Positions 52,216 through 62,002 are shown, counted from the stretch's first letter. The stretch: 64,000 nt of DNA from Bhargavaea cecembensis (GCF_000826125.2 NZ_LN651372.1:489547-553546), one strand, 5' to 3'. A program made the numbers and translations. Notes: a model not told the origin generated them from the letters alone.

Positions 52216-52499
52216 GTAATTTTACTTCCCTTCTCCACATGGGATCGTTCTACGAATCCTTTATTCTTCCTATGCTATCATGACTTGCCCTGTTCCGCAC
52301 CTGCCCGCCGTCACGAAGAAGACAGGGAAATATCCCCGCTGTTTATTTCCCGGGCAATATTCATCATTTCCCGCCTTATTTCCCGGTATTTCTGCATGGA
52401 AGAGCGGGATTTCCCGACAGGAACTGCGGAGTGATTAGAGAGGGTTGCAGAGAGGGGATTGCAGTTTCGAGTCTGTGCTGTGTCTTTTTGTGGAGATCA

Positions 52500-52685
52500 T
52501 TAACGTTTCGGCTAAGTAAATTAACGTTTTGCCTTAGCAAATTAACGTTTCAACTTAGCAAATTAACGTTTCACCTTAGCAAATTAACGTCTCAGCTTAG
52601 CAAATTAACGTTTCACCTTAGATACACAACGTTTCAGCCCAGATAAACAACGTTCCGCTTCAGATACGCAACGTTTCGCCCCTCA
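52500..52685. repeat. 21-bp tandem array between walR and the M23 hydrolase gene (9 units)
   Basis: AACG(T/C) cores start at 52502, 52523, 52544, 52565, 52586, 52607, 52628, 52649 and 52670, exactly 21 bp apart. The first six units read TTAACGTTTCACCTTAGCAAA with small changes; the last three switch to an ACAACGTTTC type with GATA in place of TTAG. The array starts next to the M23 gene terminator and ends well upstream of walR. The remaining part of the gap (52216-52499) shows nothing I can assign. Confidence 0.93.
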
Positions 52686-52688
52686 AGA

Positions 52689-52727
52689 GAAAAGCACCCG
52701 TCTCTCTTCGAGAGACCGGGTGCTTCT
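52689..52727 (-). terminator. Terminator after the M23 hydrolase gene
   Basis: AAGCACCCG/CGGGTGCTT outer and TCTCTC/GAGAGA inner stems with a TTCG loop. On the minus strand the following T-run is TTTTCTC. Confidence 0.85.
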
Positions 52728-52739
52728 TCGGTGCGCCGT

Positions 52740-54206
52740 TCATTGGCTGACGACGCTCAGTGGATTGATGAGGGCTCCGTTTTTCCTCACTTCGAAGTGA
52801 AGGTGCAGGCCGGTGGAGTGGCCGGTGGATCCCATGACGCCGATCTGGGTGCCCTGGGCGAGTTTCTGGCCCGGTTTGACATTGATTGAAGCGAGATGGG
52901 CATAGAGGGTCGTGTACCCGTTGCCGTGGTCGATCTCGATCCGGTTGCCGAATCCGCCGAGCGGCCCTGCGGCTTTCACGGTTCCGCCGTCTGCGGCCTG
53001 GATCGAGCGCCCGGATGGCCGGGCGATGTCGATGCCGTTGTGCTGGCGTCCCCATCGCGCGCCCATTTGGCTGGAGATGTAGCCGCCCTGTGCCGGCCAG
53101 ATGAAACGTCCGGATCCTTTGCCGACGAGGACTTTCGTTCCTTTTCGGATGATCTCGTCAACCGGTTCGGCCAACACCTTTTCTTCCGTCACCTTGTCTT
53201 CGGTTTTGTCTCCGTTCATATAAAGCTTGACGGTCGTGACTTCTTTTTTCCCGTCGGTTCCCTGTTGTTTGACCTCAGTCTCCCCCTTGAGGAGGCTGGC
53301 GTCTTCTTCAGTCACCGTCCGGTGGGGAAGAGCTGCGGATTCTTTTGTCTCCCGGGTGACCGCCACCTGGACATACGGCTCGGTGCCCGGCACCTTCAGC
53401 ACATCCCCCGGATGGATGAGGGAATTCGCGGTCATGCCCGAATTCAGCTCAAGCAGCCGGTCTGTCCTGATGCCGTGCTTTTTGGCGATGGTTTCCGGGG
53501 CGTCCCCCTGCAGGACGGTGTAGTCCTTTTCGACCGGCTTGCCGGCGAGGAGCTTTGCGGCCGCTTGTTCCGGATCCAGCACCCGTTCGGGAGCCGTGAA
53601 TACGTCATCCGCCTGCAGATCGCCGAGCAGATTGATCCCGATCACGCGGGTTTCCCCTTCCGACAGAGGGGCGGGGGCCGCCTCGTCTTTCTGCATCAGC
53701 TCGTATGCCGCAAGCTCCTCTTTCGTCACGTGGGCCAGTTTCAGCTGTTTCAGGAGTTCGTCGAATGCGGCCCGGTCTTTGACGTGGACTGCCGTTTCGC
53801 CCCCGGTCACGACGGCAACCGCTTCCGTTTCCACGGCGACCCTGTTCTCGAGCTCCCTCTGGACGGTTTCCTCGTCATCCGCGGTTTTCTGTCCAAATAC
53901 CTTTTCCTGGACCATGGACACGTCGCGCCCTGCCACCAGGTCCAGATCTGCATGCTCTTGCTTGACGGTCTGCAGCTTCTCATCTTTTACTTGTTCGATC
54001 ATCCCGGGATCCGTCACAGTCCCGATGTATGTATCGCCTTGATAGACGTGATACTGATCGTGCAGGCTCTCCTTCGCAAAGCCGGTGCCGGTGAAGAGCA
54101 TCAGGCCGAGGATGACCGCCATCCCCGTCCGTTTCGCTTTGAATGAAGTCTTTTTCCTGCCGTTTATCTGGTTATATGATGGTCGTTCTCTCTCTTTGTC
54201 GTTCAT
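52740..54206 (-). CDS. M23-family peptidoglycan endopeptidase with LysM and G5 domains
   Basis: A 488-residue secreted or membrane-anchored wall hydrolase. A basic N terminus is followed by a membrane helix or signal (MAVILGLMLFTGTGFA, about 29-44), a helical region, LysM (KDYTVLQGDAPETIAKKHGI, about 227-273), G5 (about 275-355) and a C-terminal LytM/M23 domain with zinc ligands in RQHNGIDIA and LHLHFEV. It should cut cross-bridge peptides during growth. It lies immediately upstream of walRK in the same direction but has its own terminator. A WalR box is found in its upstream region, suggesting it is a WalR target. Confidence 0.93.
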   Translation of the reverse strand: MNDKERERPSYNQINGRKKTSFKAKRTGMAVILGLMLFTGTGFAKESLHDQYHVYQGDTYIGTVTDPGMIEQVKDEKLQTVKQEHADLDLVAGRDVSMVQEKVFGQKTADDEETVQRELENRVAVETEAVAVVTGGETAVHVKDRAAFDELLKQLKLAHVTKEELAAYELMQKDEAAPAPLSEGETRVIGINLLGDLQADDVFTAPERVLDPEQAAAKLLAGKPVEKDYTVLQGDAPETIAKKHGIRTDRLLELNSGMTANSLIHPGDVLKVPGTEPYVQVAVTRETKESAALPHRTVTEEDASLLKGETEVKQQGTDGKKEVTTVKLYMNGDKTEDKVTEEKVLAEPVDEIIRKGTKVLVGKGSGRFIWPAQGGYISSQMGARWGRQHNGIDIARPSGRSIQAADGGTVKAAGPLGGFGNRIEIDHGNGYTTLYAHLASINVKPGQKLAQGTQIGVMGSTGHSTGLHLHFEVRKNGALINPLSVVSQ

Positions 54207-54316
54207 CTCATTCCCGTTTCCCTTTCTGTCTTCTCTCTATCTGTGGTTTTATATCTTGAAATCAACTTTCCCACCTTAACAGTTAATTAGGAAGGAAACA
54301 ATGCACGTAAACAACT

Positions 54317-54333
54317 TGTAATCTAACTGTAAA
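54317..54333 (+). promoter_or_regulatory. WalR box upstream of the M23 hydrolase gene
   Basis: TGTAATCTAACTGTAAA matches the WalR consensus TGTWAH-N5-TGTWAH in full. It lies about 110 bp upstream of the M23 gene, on the strand opposite to the gene. Orientation relative to the promoter decides activation or repression in Bacillus; the promoter itself is unclear here. Confidence 0.75.
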
Positions 54334-54382
54334 TCGTGCACCAATACTTATTTTTCTTTACTTTTATTTGCATCCGAAGAAA

Positions 54383-54421
54383 ACAGAAAAGCCGCCCTTC
54401 CGCAATGGGGAAGGGCGGCTG
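54383..54421 (-). terminator. Terminator after purA
   Basis: AGCCGCCCTTCC pairs perfectly with GGAAGGGCGGCT; on the minus strand TTTTCTG follows. Confidence 0.9.
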
Positions 54422-54431
54422 CCTGAAAGGC

Positions 54432-55718
54432 TCAGCGCCAAACGCTTTTGATGATGTTCGTCTGGGTCCGGTCCGGCCCGACGGAGAAGATGGAGATCTG
54501 GACCCCGGTGAGCTGGGAAATGCGCTCCAGGTAATGGCGTGCGGTCTCCGGAAGCTCATCGAGGGAACGGCATCCCGTGATATCCTCGCTCCAGCCCGGC
54601 ATCTCTTCATAGACCGGTTCGCACTGATCCAGGACCCGGAGATTTGCCGGATATTCCGTCAGCAGTTCGCCGTTGTACCGGTAGGCGGTGCAGATCTTCA
54701 CCGTTTCAAGTCCGGTGAGCACGTCGATCGAGTTGACCGTGAGATCGGTCAGGCCGCTCACCCGGCGCGCATGCCGGACGACGACCGTGTCGAACCAGCC
54801 GATGCGGCGCGGACGGCCGGTCGTCGTGCCGTATTCCTTGCCGACTTCGCGGATGCGGTTGCCGGTCTCGTCAAACAGCTCCGTCGGGAACGGTCCGTCG
54901 CCGACACGGGAAGTGTAGGCTTTGCAGACGCCGACGACATGGTCGATCTTCGTCGGGCCGACGCCTGCACCGATCGTGACGCCGCCGGCAACCGGGTTGG
55001 ACGATGTGACGAACGGGTACGTCCCCTGGTCGATGTCGAGCATGACGCCCTGGGCGCCCTCGAACAGGACGCGGCGCCCCTCGTCGAGCGCGTCGTTGAG
55101 CACTTTCGATGTATCCGTCACGTACTGGGCGATTTTCTGTCCGTAGCCGTAGTATTCCTCGAGAATGTCTTCGACACGGAAGCCGTCTGTTTCGTACATC
55201 TTTTCAAGCAGGCGGTTTTTCTCGGCGAGGTTGCGCGTGAGTTTCTCCTCGAACACTTCCTTGTCGAGCAGGTCGGCCATCCGAATGCCGATCCGTCCGG
55301 CCTTATCCATGTAGGCGGGCCCGATGCCTTTGCCTGTCGTTCCGATCTTGTTTGCGCCCTTGCGGAGTTCTTCCACTTCATCCAGCTTGATATGGTAAGG
55401 CAGAATGACGTGTGCGCGGTTCGAGATACGCAGGTTGTCGGTCTGGACGCCCCGGGCCTGGAGGCCTTCCAGCTCGTGAACAAGCGCCTTCGGGTCAACG
55501 ACCATTCCGTTTCCGATGACCGATGTCTTGTCCTGATAGAAGATTCCGGACGGGATCAGGTGGAGCTTGTACGTCTCACCGCCGAAAATGATCGTATGGC
55601 CTGCGTTGTTCCCGCCTTGATAACGCGAGATGACTTCCGCGTGCTCCGACAGGAAATCGGTGATTTTCCCTTTTCCTTCGTCTCCCCACTGCGTTCCGAC
55701 TACCACCACTGATGGCAT
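54432..55718 (-). CDS. purA: Adenylosuccinate synthetase PurA
   Basis: A 428-residue enzyme that joins IMP and aspartate with GTP in AMP synthesis. [18 protein letters not shown] at the start carries the P-loop, followed by [25 protein letters not shown], the [19 protein letters not shown] block and [10 protein letters not shown]. Normal length and ATG start. It lies in the expected place between dnaC and the wal region. Confidence 0.98.
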   Translation of the reverse strand: MPSVVVVGTQWGDEGKGKITDFLSEHAEVISRYQGGNNAGHTIIFGGETYKLHLIPSGIFYQDKTSVIGNGMVVDPKALVHELEGLQARGVQTDNLRISNRAHVILPYHIKLDEVEELRKGANKIGTTGKGIGPAYMDKAGRIGIRMADLLDKEVFEEKLTRNLAEKNRLLEKMYETDGFRVEDILEEYYGYGQKIAQYVTDTSKVLNDALDEGRRVLFEGAQGVMLDIDQGTYPFVTSSNPVAGGVTIGAGVGPTKIDHVVGVCKAYTSRVGDGPFPTELFDETGNRIREVGKEYGTTTGRPRRIGWFDTVVVRHARRVSGLTDLTVNSIDVLTGLETVKICTAYRYNGELLTEYPANLRVLDQCEPVYEEMPGWSEDITGCRSLDELPETARHYLERISQLTGVQISIFSVGPDRTQTNIIKSVWR

Positions 55719-55799
55719 AGATCTGCACCTCCGATGGACGGCTTTTCACGTCCGATTTCAAACAGGTTCATTTTATCAGTGTTCCCCGGAGAGGTCAAG

Positions 55800-55848
55800 A
55801 AAAAACACGAACGCCTGGATGCCTCTTCGCATCCAACGTTCGTGTTTA
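55800..55848 (-). terminator. Terminator after dnaC
   Basis: AAACACGAACG pairs with CGTTCGTGTTT, with inner GGATG/CATCC; on the minus strand TTTTTTCTTG follows. Confidence 0.9.
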
Positions 55849-57195
55849 AGCCGGCGGAGCTTCGTGCTGGCTCCAGTCGACATTGACGAATTTATTGTAC
55901 TCCTTCACGAAGGCGAGCTTCACGGTGCCGGTCGGGCCGTTCCGCTGTTTGGCGACGATGATCTCGATCATGTTCTGATCTTCGGTCTCTTTGTCGTAGT
56001 AGTCTTCCCGGTAGAGGAACGACACGATGTCGGCATCCTGCTCGATGGAACCCGATTCCCGCAGGTCGGACATCATCGGACGTTTGTCCTGGCGCTGTTC
56101 GACGCCCCGGGAAAGCTGGGACAGGGCGATGACCGGGACTTCGAGTTCCCGGGCGAGCCCTTTGAGCGATCGGGAGATCTCGGACACTTCCTGCTGGCGG
56201 TTGTCCCGGGAGCCGCCGCTGCCCTGGATGAGCTGCAGGTAGTCGATCATGATCATCCCGAGGCCGTATTCCTGCTTGAGCCGGCGGCATTTCGAGCGGA
56301 TTTCGCTCACCCGGATTCCCGGGGTGTCATCGATGAAGATGCCGGCGTTCGACAGGCTGCCCATCGCCATCGTCAGTTTCCGCCAGTCCTCCGCCTCAAG
56401 CGCCCCGGTCCGGAGCACCTGCGCGTCGATGTTCCCTTCGGCGCAGAGCATCCGCATGACGAGCTGGTCGGCGCCCATCTCAAGGCTGAATATCGCCACG
56501 TTCTCCCCGGCCTTGGTCGCGACGTTCTGCGACACGTTCAGCGCGAAGGCGGTTTTCCCGACGGATGGCCGGGCGGCGACGATGATCAGGTCATTCCGCT
56601 GGAAGCCTGCCGTAATCTTGTCGAGGTCACGGAAGCCGGTCGCAATCCCCGTCACTTCGCCTTTCCTCGTGTGAAGCAGTTCGATGTTGTCGTAAGTCTG
56701 GACGAGAACGTCCTTGATATGTTTGAAATCGCCCGCGTTTTTGCGGCTGGCGACTTCCATCATCTTCTTCTCCGCTTCGGCGAGGACCGTGTCCACTTCA
56801 TCCTCGCGGGTGAAGCCGTCCTCGACGATGCCCGTCGCCGTCCGGATGAGGCGCCGCAGCAGCGCCTTCTCCTCAACGATCCGGGCATAATAGGAAACGT
56901 TCGCAGCCGTCGGAACGGCGTTTGCAAGCTCAGTCAGGTAGGAGATGCCGCCTACGTCCTCGAGTTCTTTCTTCGCCGACAGCTCCTCGGTGACCGTGAC
57001 GACATCGATCGCCTCTCCGCGGTCGCTGAGCACCACCATCGTCCGGAAGATCTTCTGGTGGGAGACCCGGTAGAAGTCTTCCGGAACAAGTGTCTCGGCA
57101 GCGGAAATGAGCGCCTGGGGTTCCAGGAAGATCGCGCCGATGACCGACTGTTCGGCTTCGTTGTTATGCGGCGGAATCCGGTCGAATGTTTCCAT
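55846..57195 (-). CDS. dnaC: Replicative DNA helicase (DnaB family; dnaC in Bacillus)
   Basis: A 449-residue hexameric 5'-3' helicase. The N-terminal DnaB domain starts DRIPPHNNEAEQSVIGAIFL; the RecA-like domain has Walker A ARPSVGKTAFALN, Walker B MIMIDYLQLIQG and the arginine-finger context RDNRQQEVSEISRSLKGLA. It loads at oriC and drives the fork. It follows rplI by 12 bp in the gdpP-rplI-dnaC group. Confidence 0.98.
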   Translation of the reverse strand: METFDRIPPHNNEAEQSVIGAIFLEPQALISAAETLVPEDFYRVSHQKIFRTMVVLSDRGEAIDVVTVTEELSAKKELEDVGGISYLTELANAVPTAANVSYYARIVEEKALLRRLIRTATGIVEDGFTREDEVDTVLAEAEKKMMEVASRKNAGDFKHIKDVLVQTYDNIELLHTRKGEVTGIATGFRDLDKITAGFQRNDLIIVAARPSVGKTAFALNVSQNVATKAGENVAIFSLEMGADQLVMRMLCAEGNIDAQVLRTGALEAEDWRKLTMAMGSLSNAGIFIDDTPGIRVSEIRSKCRRLKQEYGLGMIMIDYLQLIQGSGGSRDNRQQEVSEISRSLKGLARELEVPVIALSQLSRGVEQRQDKRPMMSDLRESGSIEQDADIVSFLYREDYYDKETEDQNMIEIIVAKQRNGPTGTVKLAFVKEYNKFVNVDWSQHEAPPA

Positions 57196-57207
57196 TTCGT
57201 TCTCCCC

Positions 57208-57654
57208 TTATTCTTCCGTCACGTGCACCTTGAGCGTCGCCGTGACGTCGGTGTGGAGCTTGACCGGCACATTCGAGTAGCCGAGCGCACGGATGGCGTC
57301 GGGCAGCTCCATCTTCCGCTTGTCGATCTTGATGCCCTGCTGTTTCTCAAGCGCAGCGGCAATCTGCTTTGAGGTGATCGAGCCGAACAGGCGGCCGCCT
57401 TCGCCGGACTTGGCCTTCAGCTCGACCGTGACGGCCTCGAGCTTCTCCTTCAGGCGTTTCGCTTCCGCAAGTTCCTCGGCCGCGTCTTTTTCCTCGCGCT
57501 TTTTCTGGCCCTCCAGCTTGCTCAGGTTTGCCGGCGTCGCTTCGACCGCCATCTTGTTCTTGAACAGGAAGTTCTGGGCATATCCCACGGAGACGTCCTT
57601 GATTTCTCCTTTTTTCGCTGTTCCTTTAATGTCTTTCAGGAAAATCACTTTCAT
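57208..57654 (-). CDS. rplI: 50S ribosomal protein L9
   Basis: A 148-residue L9: [20 protein letters not shown] and [17 protein letters not shown] form the rRNA-binding N domain, the long helix follows, and the C domain has [18 protein letters not shown]. Its ATG overlaps the gdpP stop as ATGA. Confidence 0.98.
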   Translation of the reverse strand: MKVIFLKDIKGTAKKGEIKDVSVGYAQNFLFKNKMAVEATPANLSKLEGQKKREEKDAAEELAEAKRLKEKLEAVTVELKAKSGEGGRLFGSITSKQIAAALEKQQGIKIDKRKMELPDAIRALGYSNVPVKLHTDVTATLKVHVTEE

Positions 57655-59627
57655 GATTCGGTTCCCCCTTCTGTTGTTTCTTTTATGGCTTCCGTCAGCA
57701 TGCCGATCGCTTCATCGACCGAGCCTGCCTCAATCTGGGCGGCGGCATTGGTCAGGTGACCGCCGCCGCCGAGCCTTTCGGTGATGACCTGGACGTTCAG
57801 GTCGCCGAGAGACCGGGCACTGATCCCGATCCGCCCGTCCGGCCGTTCCGCCACGACGAATGAGGCGACGACCCCTTTCATCGAGAGCAGTGAATCGGCC
57901 GTCTGGGCGACGAGGACGGGGCTGTGCGGCTCTCCGTCCTGTCCATGGGCGATGACGATGCCCTCCCCGAAAAATTCGGCGGTCCGGATGATGTCCGCCC
58001 GGGCCAGGTACGTTCCGATATCTTCCCGCATGAGCCGCTGGATCAGCACCGTATCGGCACCGTTCGAGCGGAGGTACGAAGCGGCCTCGAATGTTCTGGA
58101 GCCCGTCCGCAGCGTGAAGCTCTTCGTATCGACGATGATGCCGGCGAGCATGGCGGTCGCTTCAAGCATGGAAAGCTTGTCGCCCTTCGGCTGATACTCA
58201 AGCAGTTCAGTGATGAGTTCCGCAGTCGACGAAGCGTACGGCTCCATATACACGAGAAGCGTGTCGGCGATGAATTCCTCGCCCCGCCGGTGGTGGTCGA
58301 TGACGACCGTCTTCTCCGCCTTCTGGAGCAGGCGCTCCTCGATGACGAAGCTCGGCTTGTGCGTGTCGACGATGACGAGCAGCGTCCGTTCGGTCATGAT
58401 CGCCTGCGCCTCATCAGGCGTGAGGAAATGGCGGAACAGGTCGGGCTCCGAGCGGATTTCGTCCATGAGCCGGATGACGCTCGAGTCCAGCTCGTCAAAG
58501 TCGATGACGACATAGCCCTCGACGTTGTTCATCTGGGCCATGCGGCGGACGCCGACGGACGCCCCGATCGCATCCATGTCCGGAAGCTTGTGGCCCATGA
58601 CGATGACCTTGTCGCTTTCCTGGATGAGGTCCCGCAGCGCATGCGAGATGACCCTCGCCCGGACGCGGGTCCGCTTCTCGACCGGATTGGTCTTGCCGCC
58701 GTAGAACTTCACACGGCCGCTCGGCTGCTTGATCGCCACCTGGTCGCCTCCGCGGCCGAGGACGAGGTCGAGCCCCGACTGCGCCAGTTCCCCGAGTTCG
58801 GGAAGCGAGCCGGAGTCCGCCCCGATGCCGATGCTGAGCGTGAGCGCGGAGCTCTCCCTGGCCGTCTCTTCGCGGATGGCGTCCAGGATCCGGAACTTGT
58901 CCTTCTCCAGTTCGTGGAGGATCGATTCATTCAGCACGGCAAGGAAGCGGTCCGAACTGAACCGTTTCACGTAAATGCCGTACTCCGTGCCCCAGTTGTT
59001 GACGATCGTCGTGACGAGGCTGTTCAGCCGGCTCTTTGTCTGGTCGTCCATGCCAGATGCCAGCTCATCATAATTATCGACGAGGATCATGCCGAGCACG
59101 GTCCGGTCCGCATAGTAGAGCGTCTCGATCTCGAGCTGCTCGGTGATGTCGAACAGATAGAAGAGCTTTTCTTCCGGCTTGTGGACGACCTTGTATTTCC
59201 GGTTTCCGAGAGAGACGACACCTTCATGTTCGGCGTCTTCCTTCATGAAGCTCCGGAAATCTTCGGACAGGCCGGTCAGGTCTTCGCCGATGAGCGTATC
59301 GTACTCGAGGAGCTGGGCCATGAATGGATTGGACCACTCGATCGTGTACCGGTCATCGACAAGCAAGATCCCGATCGGCATTTCGAGCAGCGCCTCTTCG
59401 CCGACCTTCTTCATCCGGTAGGAGAGGTTCTCGATATGCTTTTCGGTCTCTGCGTAGGTCTTCGCCTCGGTCCGCCAGGCAACGGCCAGAGCGGCCGCTG
59501 CGGCAATGGCGAACAGGATGCCCGCCCATTCCCGGTACAGCGTGACCGGCACCACGGCAATGGCCGCGATGACCGTCAGAGCCAGAAGCGGGATCCGTAT
59601 CGGTCGTTGTCTGAAAAAAGTTCCCAT
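57651..59627 (-). CDS. gdpP: Cyclic-di-AMP phosphodiesterase GdpP
   Basis: A 658-residue membrane enzyme that cleaves c-di-AMP. Two membrane helices (about 12-50) are followed by a PAS domain (about 75-170), a degenerate GGDEF domain, and a DHH-DHHA1 phosphodiesterase with metal motifs [27 protein letters not shown] and VVIDHHRRG. The C-terminal [12 protein letters not shown] is the DHHA1 substrate loop. c-di-AMP level controls potassium, turgor and beta-lactam tolerance. It sits between yybS and rplI as in Bacillus. Confidence 0.97.
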   Translation of the reverse strand: MGTFFRQRPIRIPLLALTVIAAIAVVPVTLYREWAGILFAIAAAAALAVAWRTEAKTYAETEKHIENLSYRMKKVGEEALLEMPIGILLVDDRYTIEWSNPFMAQLLEYDTLIGEDLTGLSEDFRSFMKEDAEHEGVVSLGNRKYKVVHKPEEKLFYLFDITEQLEIETLYYADRTVLGMILVDNYDELASGMDDQTKSRLNSLVTTIVNNWGTEYGIYVKRFSSDRFLAVLNESILHELEKDKFRILDAIREETARESSALTLSIGIGADSGSLPELGELAQSGLDLVLGRGGDQVAIKQPSGRVKFYGGKTNPVEKRTRVRARVISHALRDLIQESDKVIVMGHKLPDMDAIGASVGVRRMAQMNNVEGYVVIDFDELDSSVIRLMDEIRSEPDLFRHFLTPDEAQAIMTERTLLVIVDTHKPSFVIEERLLQKAEKTVVIDHHRRGEEFIADTLLVYMEPYASSTAELITELLEYQPKGDKLSMLEATAMLAGIIVDTKSFTLRTGSRTFEAASYLRSNGADTVLIQRLMREDIGTYLARADIIRTAEFFGEGIVIAHGQDGEPHSPVLVAQTADSLLSMKGVVASFVVAERPDGRIGISARSLGDLNVQVITERLGGGGHLTNAAAQIEAGSVDEAIGMLTEAIKETTEGGTES

Positions 59628-59638
59628 TCGTCAGCCAC

Positions 59639-60580
59639 TCACTTTCCTTTGCTTCCCGTGATGAATCCCCTGAGATTGAATCCGGTATCGATGATGCCGA
59701 GCAGAACGACAATCGCCGACAGCGGAAAAGCGAACAGGACGGCGATCACGAGCACCCACTTCGGGTAGCCGGTGGCATGCACGGCGTACGCCAGGAGCGA
59801 GAGGCCCTGGATGAAGAACAGCACCCTCAGGACAAACATGGCGTTGTTGATGATCAGGTGCATCATCGTTCCGGGCTCCGGCGTCGAGACGAGCGACAGG
59901 ATCAGCACAAGCGCGTAATAAACGAGCAGGATGGCCGGAAGTTTCATGCTCCGGAACTTCCCGAATTTCGGAATGTCCGCACCGAGCCGCTTCATGAGCG
60001 GAAGGATAATCGATATCATGATGAACGCCGTCAAGTACGAACCGAGGATGAACACGGACGGGACGAGGGTTTGCATGAGAAGGATCATCTGGTTCACCAT
60101 TTCGTCGTATCCGTCCGGCAGCCGGCCGAATCGTTCCATGATCTCGCCTGTCTGCGCGTAGTACGCCCGGAGCGTGTCCATCAGCTCGGCGATGATATTC
60201 ATGTCGAGGAAGGCGACGGCCGCTGCGTACTGCAGGACGCCGGTGATGAGAATGGCCAGTCCTGCAGCCATGAAAATGTAAAGCTTGGTTTTGCCGGTCC
60301 GGACGCCGTCCCCGATGACAAAGCCGATCGGTGCGTTCAGGAGGGCGAGCAGAAGCCCGCCCGGCCCGGCAATGAGGAATGAAAGGACAACCCCTGCAAC
60401 CGCGACCAGCAGAGACGGTCCGCGGCTGTACCTGGCACCGTAGAGTGCGAGGGGGAGCGGGATGGCAAACACGGTGACCGCGCCGATGATCGGCACATAA
60501 TAAGTGAGTGCCGCCAACAGGGCGAACAGGGCGGCCATCATGGCTCCGAAGGTCGTCCTTCTCGCTTGATCTGTACCCAT
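59639..60580 (-). CDS. yybS: YybS-family membrane protein (DUF2232)
   Basis: A 313-residue integral membrane protein with about eight helices and the DUF2232 pattern: LAALTYYVPIIGAVTVFAIP, then LYGARYSRGPSLLVAVAG near the start and ILVYYALVLILSL late. Function unknown, though it resembles S-component-like membrane folds. It lies 11 bp before gdpP on the same strand and is co-transcribed with it. Confidence 0.93.
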   Translation of the reverse strand: MGTDQARRTTFGAMMAALFALLAALTYYVPIIGAVTVFAIPLPLALYGARYSRGPSLLVAVAGVVLSFLIAGPGGLLLALLNAPIGFVIGDGVRTGKTKLYIFMAAGLAILITGVLQYAAAVAFLDMNIIAELMDTLRAYYAQTGEIMERFGRLPDGYDEMVNQMILLMQTLVPSVFILGSYLTAFIMISIILPLMKRLGADIPKFGKFRSMKLPAILLVYYALVLILSLVSTPEPGTMMHLIINNAMFVLRVLFFIQGLSLLAYAVHATGYPKWVLVIAVLFAFPLSAIVVLLGIIDTGFNLRGFITGSKGK

Positions 60581-60663
60581 TGTCAGCCTTCTTTCAAATT
60601 AGGATTCCCATCAGAATCACAATGGAATCTTCCTATCATTGTATCATGTTTCGGGGGAGGGAC

Positions 60664-60706
60664 CAAAAAAGGGACGGGTGTCCGCATCGGCTGCGGAGCC
60701 CGTCCG
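60664..60706 (-). terminator. Second of two tandem terminators after rpsR
   Basis: On the minus strand ACGGGCTCCGCAGCC...GGACACCCGT is followed by CCCTTTTTTGG. Confidence 0.82.
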
Positions 60707-60714
60707 TAAAATGG

Positions 60715-60745
60715 AAAAGAAGCCCCGGACCGGCCGGGGCTTCCT
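60715..60745 (-). terminator. First terminator after rpsR
   Basis: On the minus strand GAAGCCCCGG pairs with CCGGGGCTTC and is followed by TTTTCC. Confidence 0.87.
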
Positions 60746-60752
60746 TGATAAA

Positions 60753-60986
60753 TCAGCGTTCTTCCGAAGTGAATGGGAGAAGACCCATGATCCGGGCGCG
60801 CTTGATTGCGAGCGTAAGTTTACGCTGCCATTTCGCGCTTGTTCCTGTTACACGGCGAGGGAGGATTTTCCCGCGCTCGGAGATGAACTTTTTAAGCAGA
60901 TCGACGTCTTTGTAGTCGATGCGCGTAATGTTGTTGGAAGTAAAGTAGCAGACTTTGCGGCGTCTGCGTCCACGACGTGGTGCCAT
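60753..60986 (-). CDS. rpsR: 30S ribosomal protein S18
   Basis: A 77-residue S18: [35 protein letters not shown] and the diagnostic [20 protein letters not shown]. Third gene of rpsF-ssb-rpsR. S18 pairs with S6 on the 30S platform and probably also in autoregulation at the rpsF leader. Confidence 0.98.
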   Translation of the reverse strand: MAPRRGRRRRKVCYFTSNNITRIDYKDVDLLKKFISERGKILPRRVTGTSAKWQRKLTLAIKRARIMGLLPFTSEER

Positions 60987-61025
60987 GCGTTTCGCCTCCT
61001 TTGCTCATAGATGCACGCATCCTGA

Positions 61026-61550
61026 TCAGAACGGCAGGTCGTCGTCCGATACTTCGATCGGGCCGCCGCCCGGCGTGAACGGATCCTCGTCGGTGCGTGT
61101 GTAGTTATTTTGATTCGGGGATTGCCCCTGATAATTCGGCTGCTGGTTCTGGTTCTGCTGGTTTCCGTAGGACGGAGCGGACTGCTGGTTCCCGTAGGAC
61201 GGTGAACCTTGCTGGCGGTCTGCCGTTGCACCCCGCGGTTCCAGGAATTGGACGCTGTCCGCCACAACTTCCGTCATGAAGACGCGTTTTCCGTCCTGGC
61301 CGTCGAAACTGCTCGTTTCAATCCGGCCGTCGACACCTGCGAGGCTTCCCTTGCGGAGGAAGTTGGCCACGTTCTCGGCCTGCTTTCTCCAGGTCACCAC
61401 GTTGATGAAGTCCGCTTCCCGCTCACCCCGCTGGTTCGTGAACGTCCGGTTCACGGCCAGTGTGAAGCGGGTCATGGCAATGCCCGACTGGGTGTATTTC
61501 AGTTCAGGATCCTTCGTTAACCTTCCGACTAGGACAACACGGTTGATCAT
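61026..61550 (-). CDS. ssb: Single-stranded DNA-binding protein Ssb
   Basis: A 174-residue SSB: OB fold [20 protein letters not shown] to about 105, a Gln/Asn-rich linker with four SYGNQQ-like units, and the acidic tip DDDLPF that binds partner proteins. The linker repeats are short and look normal for Bacillales. Middle gene of rpsF-ssb-rpsR. Confidence 0.98.
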   Translation of the reverse strand: MINRVVLVGRLTKDPELKYTQSGIAMTRFTLAVNRTFTNQRGEREADFINVVTWRKQAENVANFLRKGSLAGVDGRIETSSFDGQDGKRVFMTEVVADSVQFLEPRGATADRQQGSPSYGNQQSAPSYGNQQNQNQQPNYQGQSPNQNNYTRTDEDPFTPGGGPIEVSDDDLPF

Positions 61551-61597
61551 CAGTAAACAACCCCCTTTGTAATAGTCTGGCTTATAACGTCAGCTCA

Positions 61598-61885
61598 TCA
61601 GTCTTCTTCGCGGATCGCGATGTGACGGATGATGTTCTCGTTGATGTTCGCGAGACGCGTGAACTCATCGATCGCTTCTGCAGGCGCATTGATCTTCACG
61701 ATCTGGTAGATACCTTCACGGAAGTCGTTGATCTCGTAAGCGAGACGGCGCTTGCCCCATTCCTTCGACTCGATGATCTCCGCGCCGTTCGAAGTGAGGA
61801 TTCCGTCAAAACGCTCAACAAGCGCTTTTTTCGCCTCGTCTTCGATCTTCGGCTGGATAATGTACATGATTTCGTACTTATTCAT
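61598..61885 (-). CDS. rpsF: 30S ribosomal protein S6
   Basis: A 95-residue S6: [20 protein letters not shown] and [20 protein letters not shown]. The ATG at 61883-61885 follows AAGGAGGTGA, which is held in a leader hairpin. First gene of the operon. Confidence 0.98.
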   Translation of the reverse strand: MNKYEIMYIIQPKIEDEAKKALVERFDGILTSNGAEIIESKEWGKRRLAYEINDFREGIYQIVKINAPAEAIDEFTRLANINENIIRHIAIREED

Positions 61886-61895
61886 CAAGATGTCA

Positions 61896-61943
61896 CCTCC
61901 TTGTGGACGTATGGCCCGGCGCGTTTTGCGGCGGGCAAGGAGT
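61896..61943 (-). promoter_or_regulatory. S6:S18-type autoregulatory leader structure
   Basis: On the minus strand CTCCTTG (61936-61942) pairs with CAAGGAG (61897-61903), which is the rpsF ribosome binding site, and an inner CCCG/CGGG stem carries CCG-containing unpaired sequence. This resembles the known leader bound by the S6:S18 dimer, which would close the site when ribosomal protein is in excess. Confidence 0.65.
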
Positions 61944-61973
61944 AAAATAATCAATACTTACTCACATCGGTTT

Positions 61974-62002
61974 ATTCTACCACAGGGCTTGTCTGATTTC
62001 AA
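61974..62002 (-). promoter_or_regulatory. Sigma-A promoter of rpsF-ssb-rpsR
   Basis: On the minus strand TTGAAA (61997-62002) and TAGAAT (61974-61979) are 17 bp apart. Confidence 0.88.

Noticed and set aside
52431-52646. Small frame reading LSKLTFHLSKLTF
   Set aside because: Produced by the 21-bp array; no ribosome binding site.
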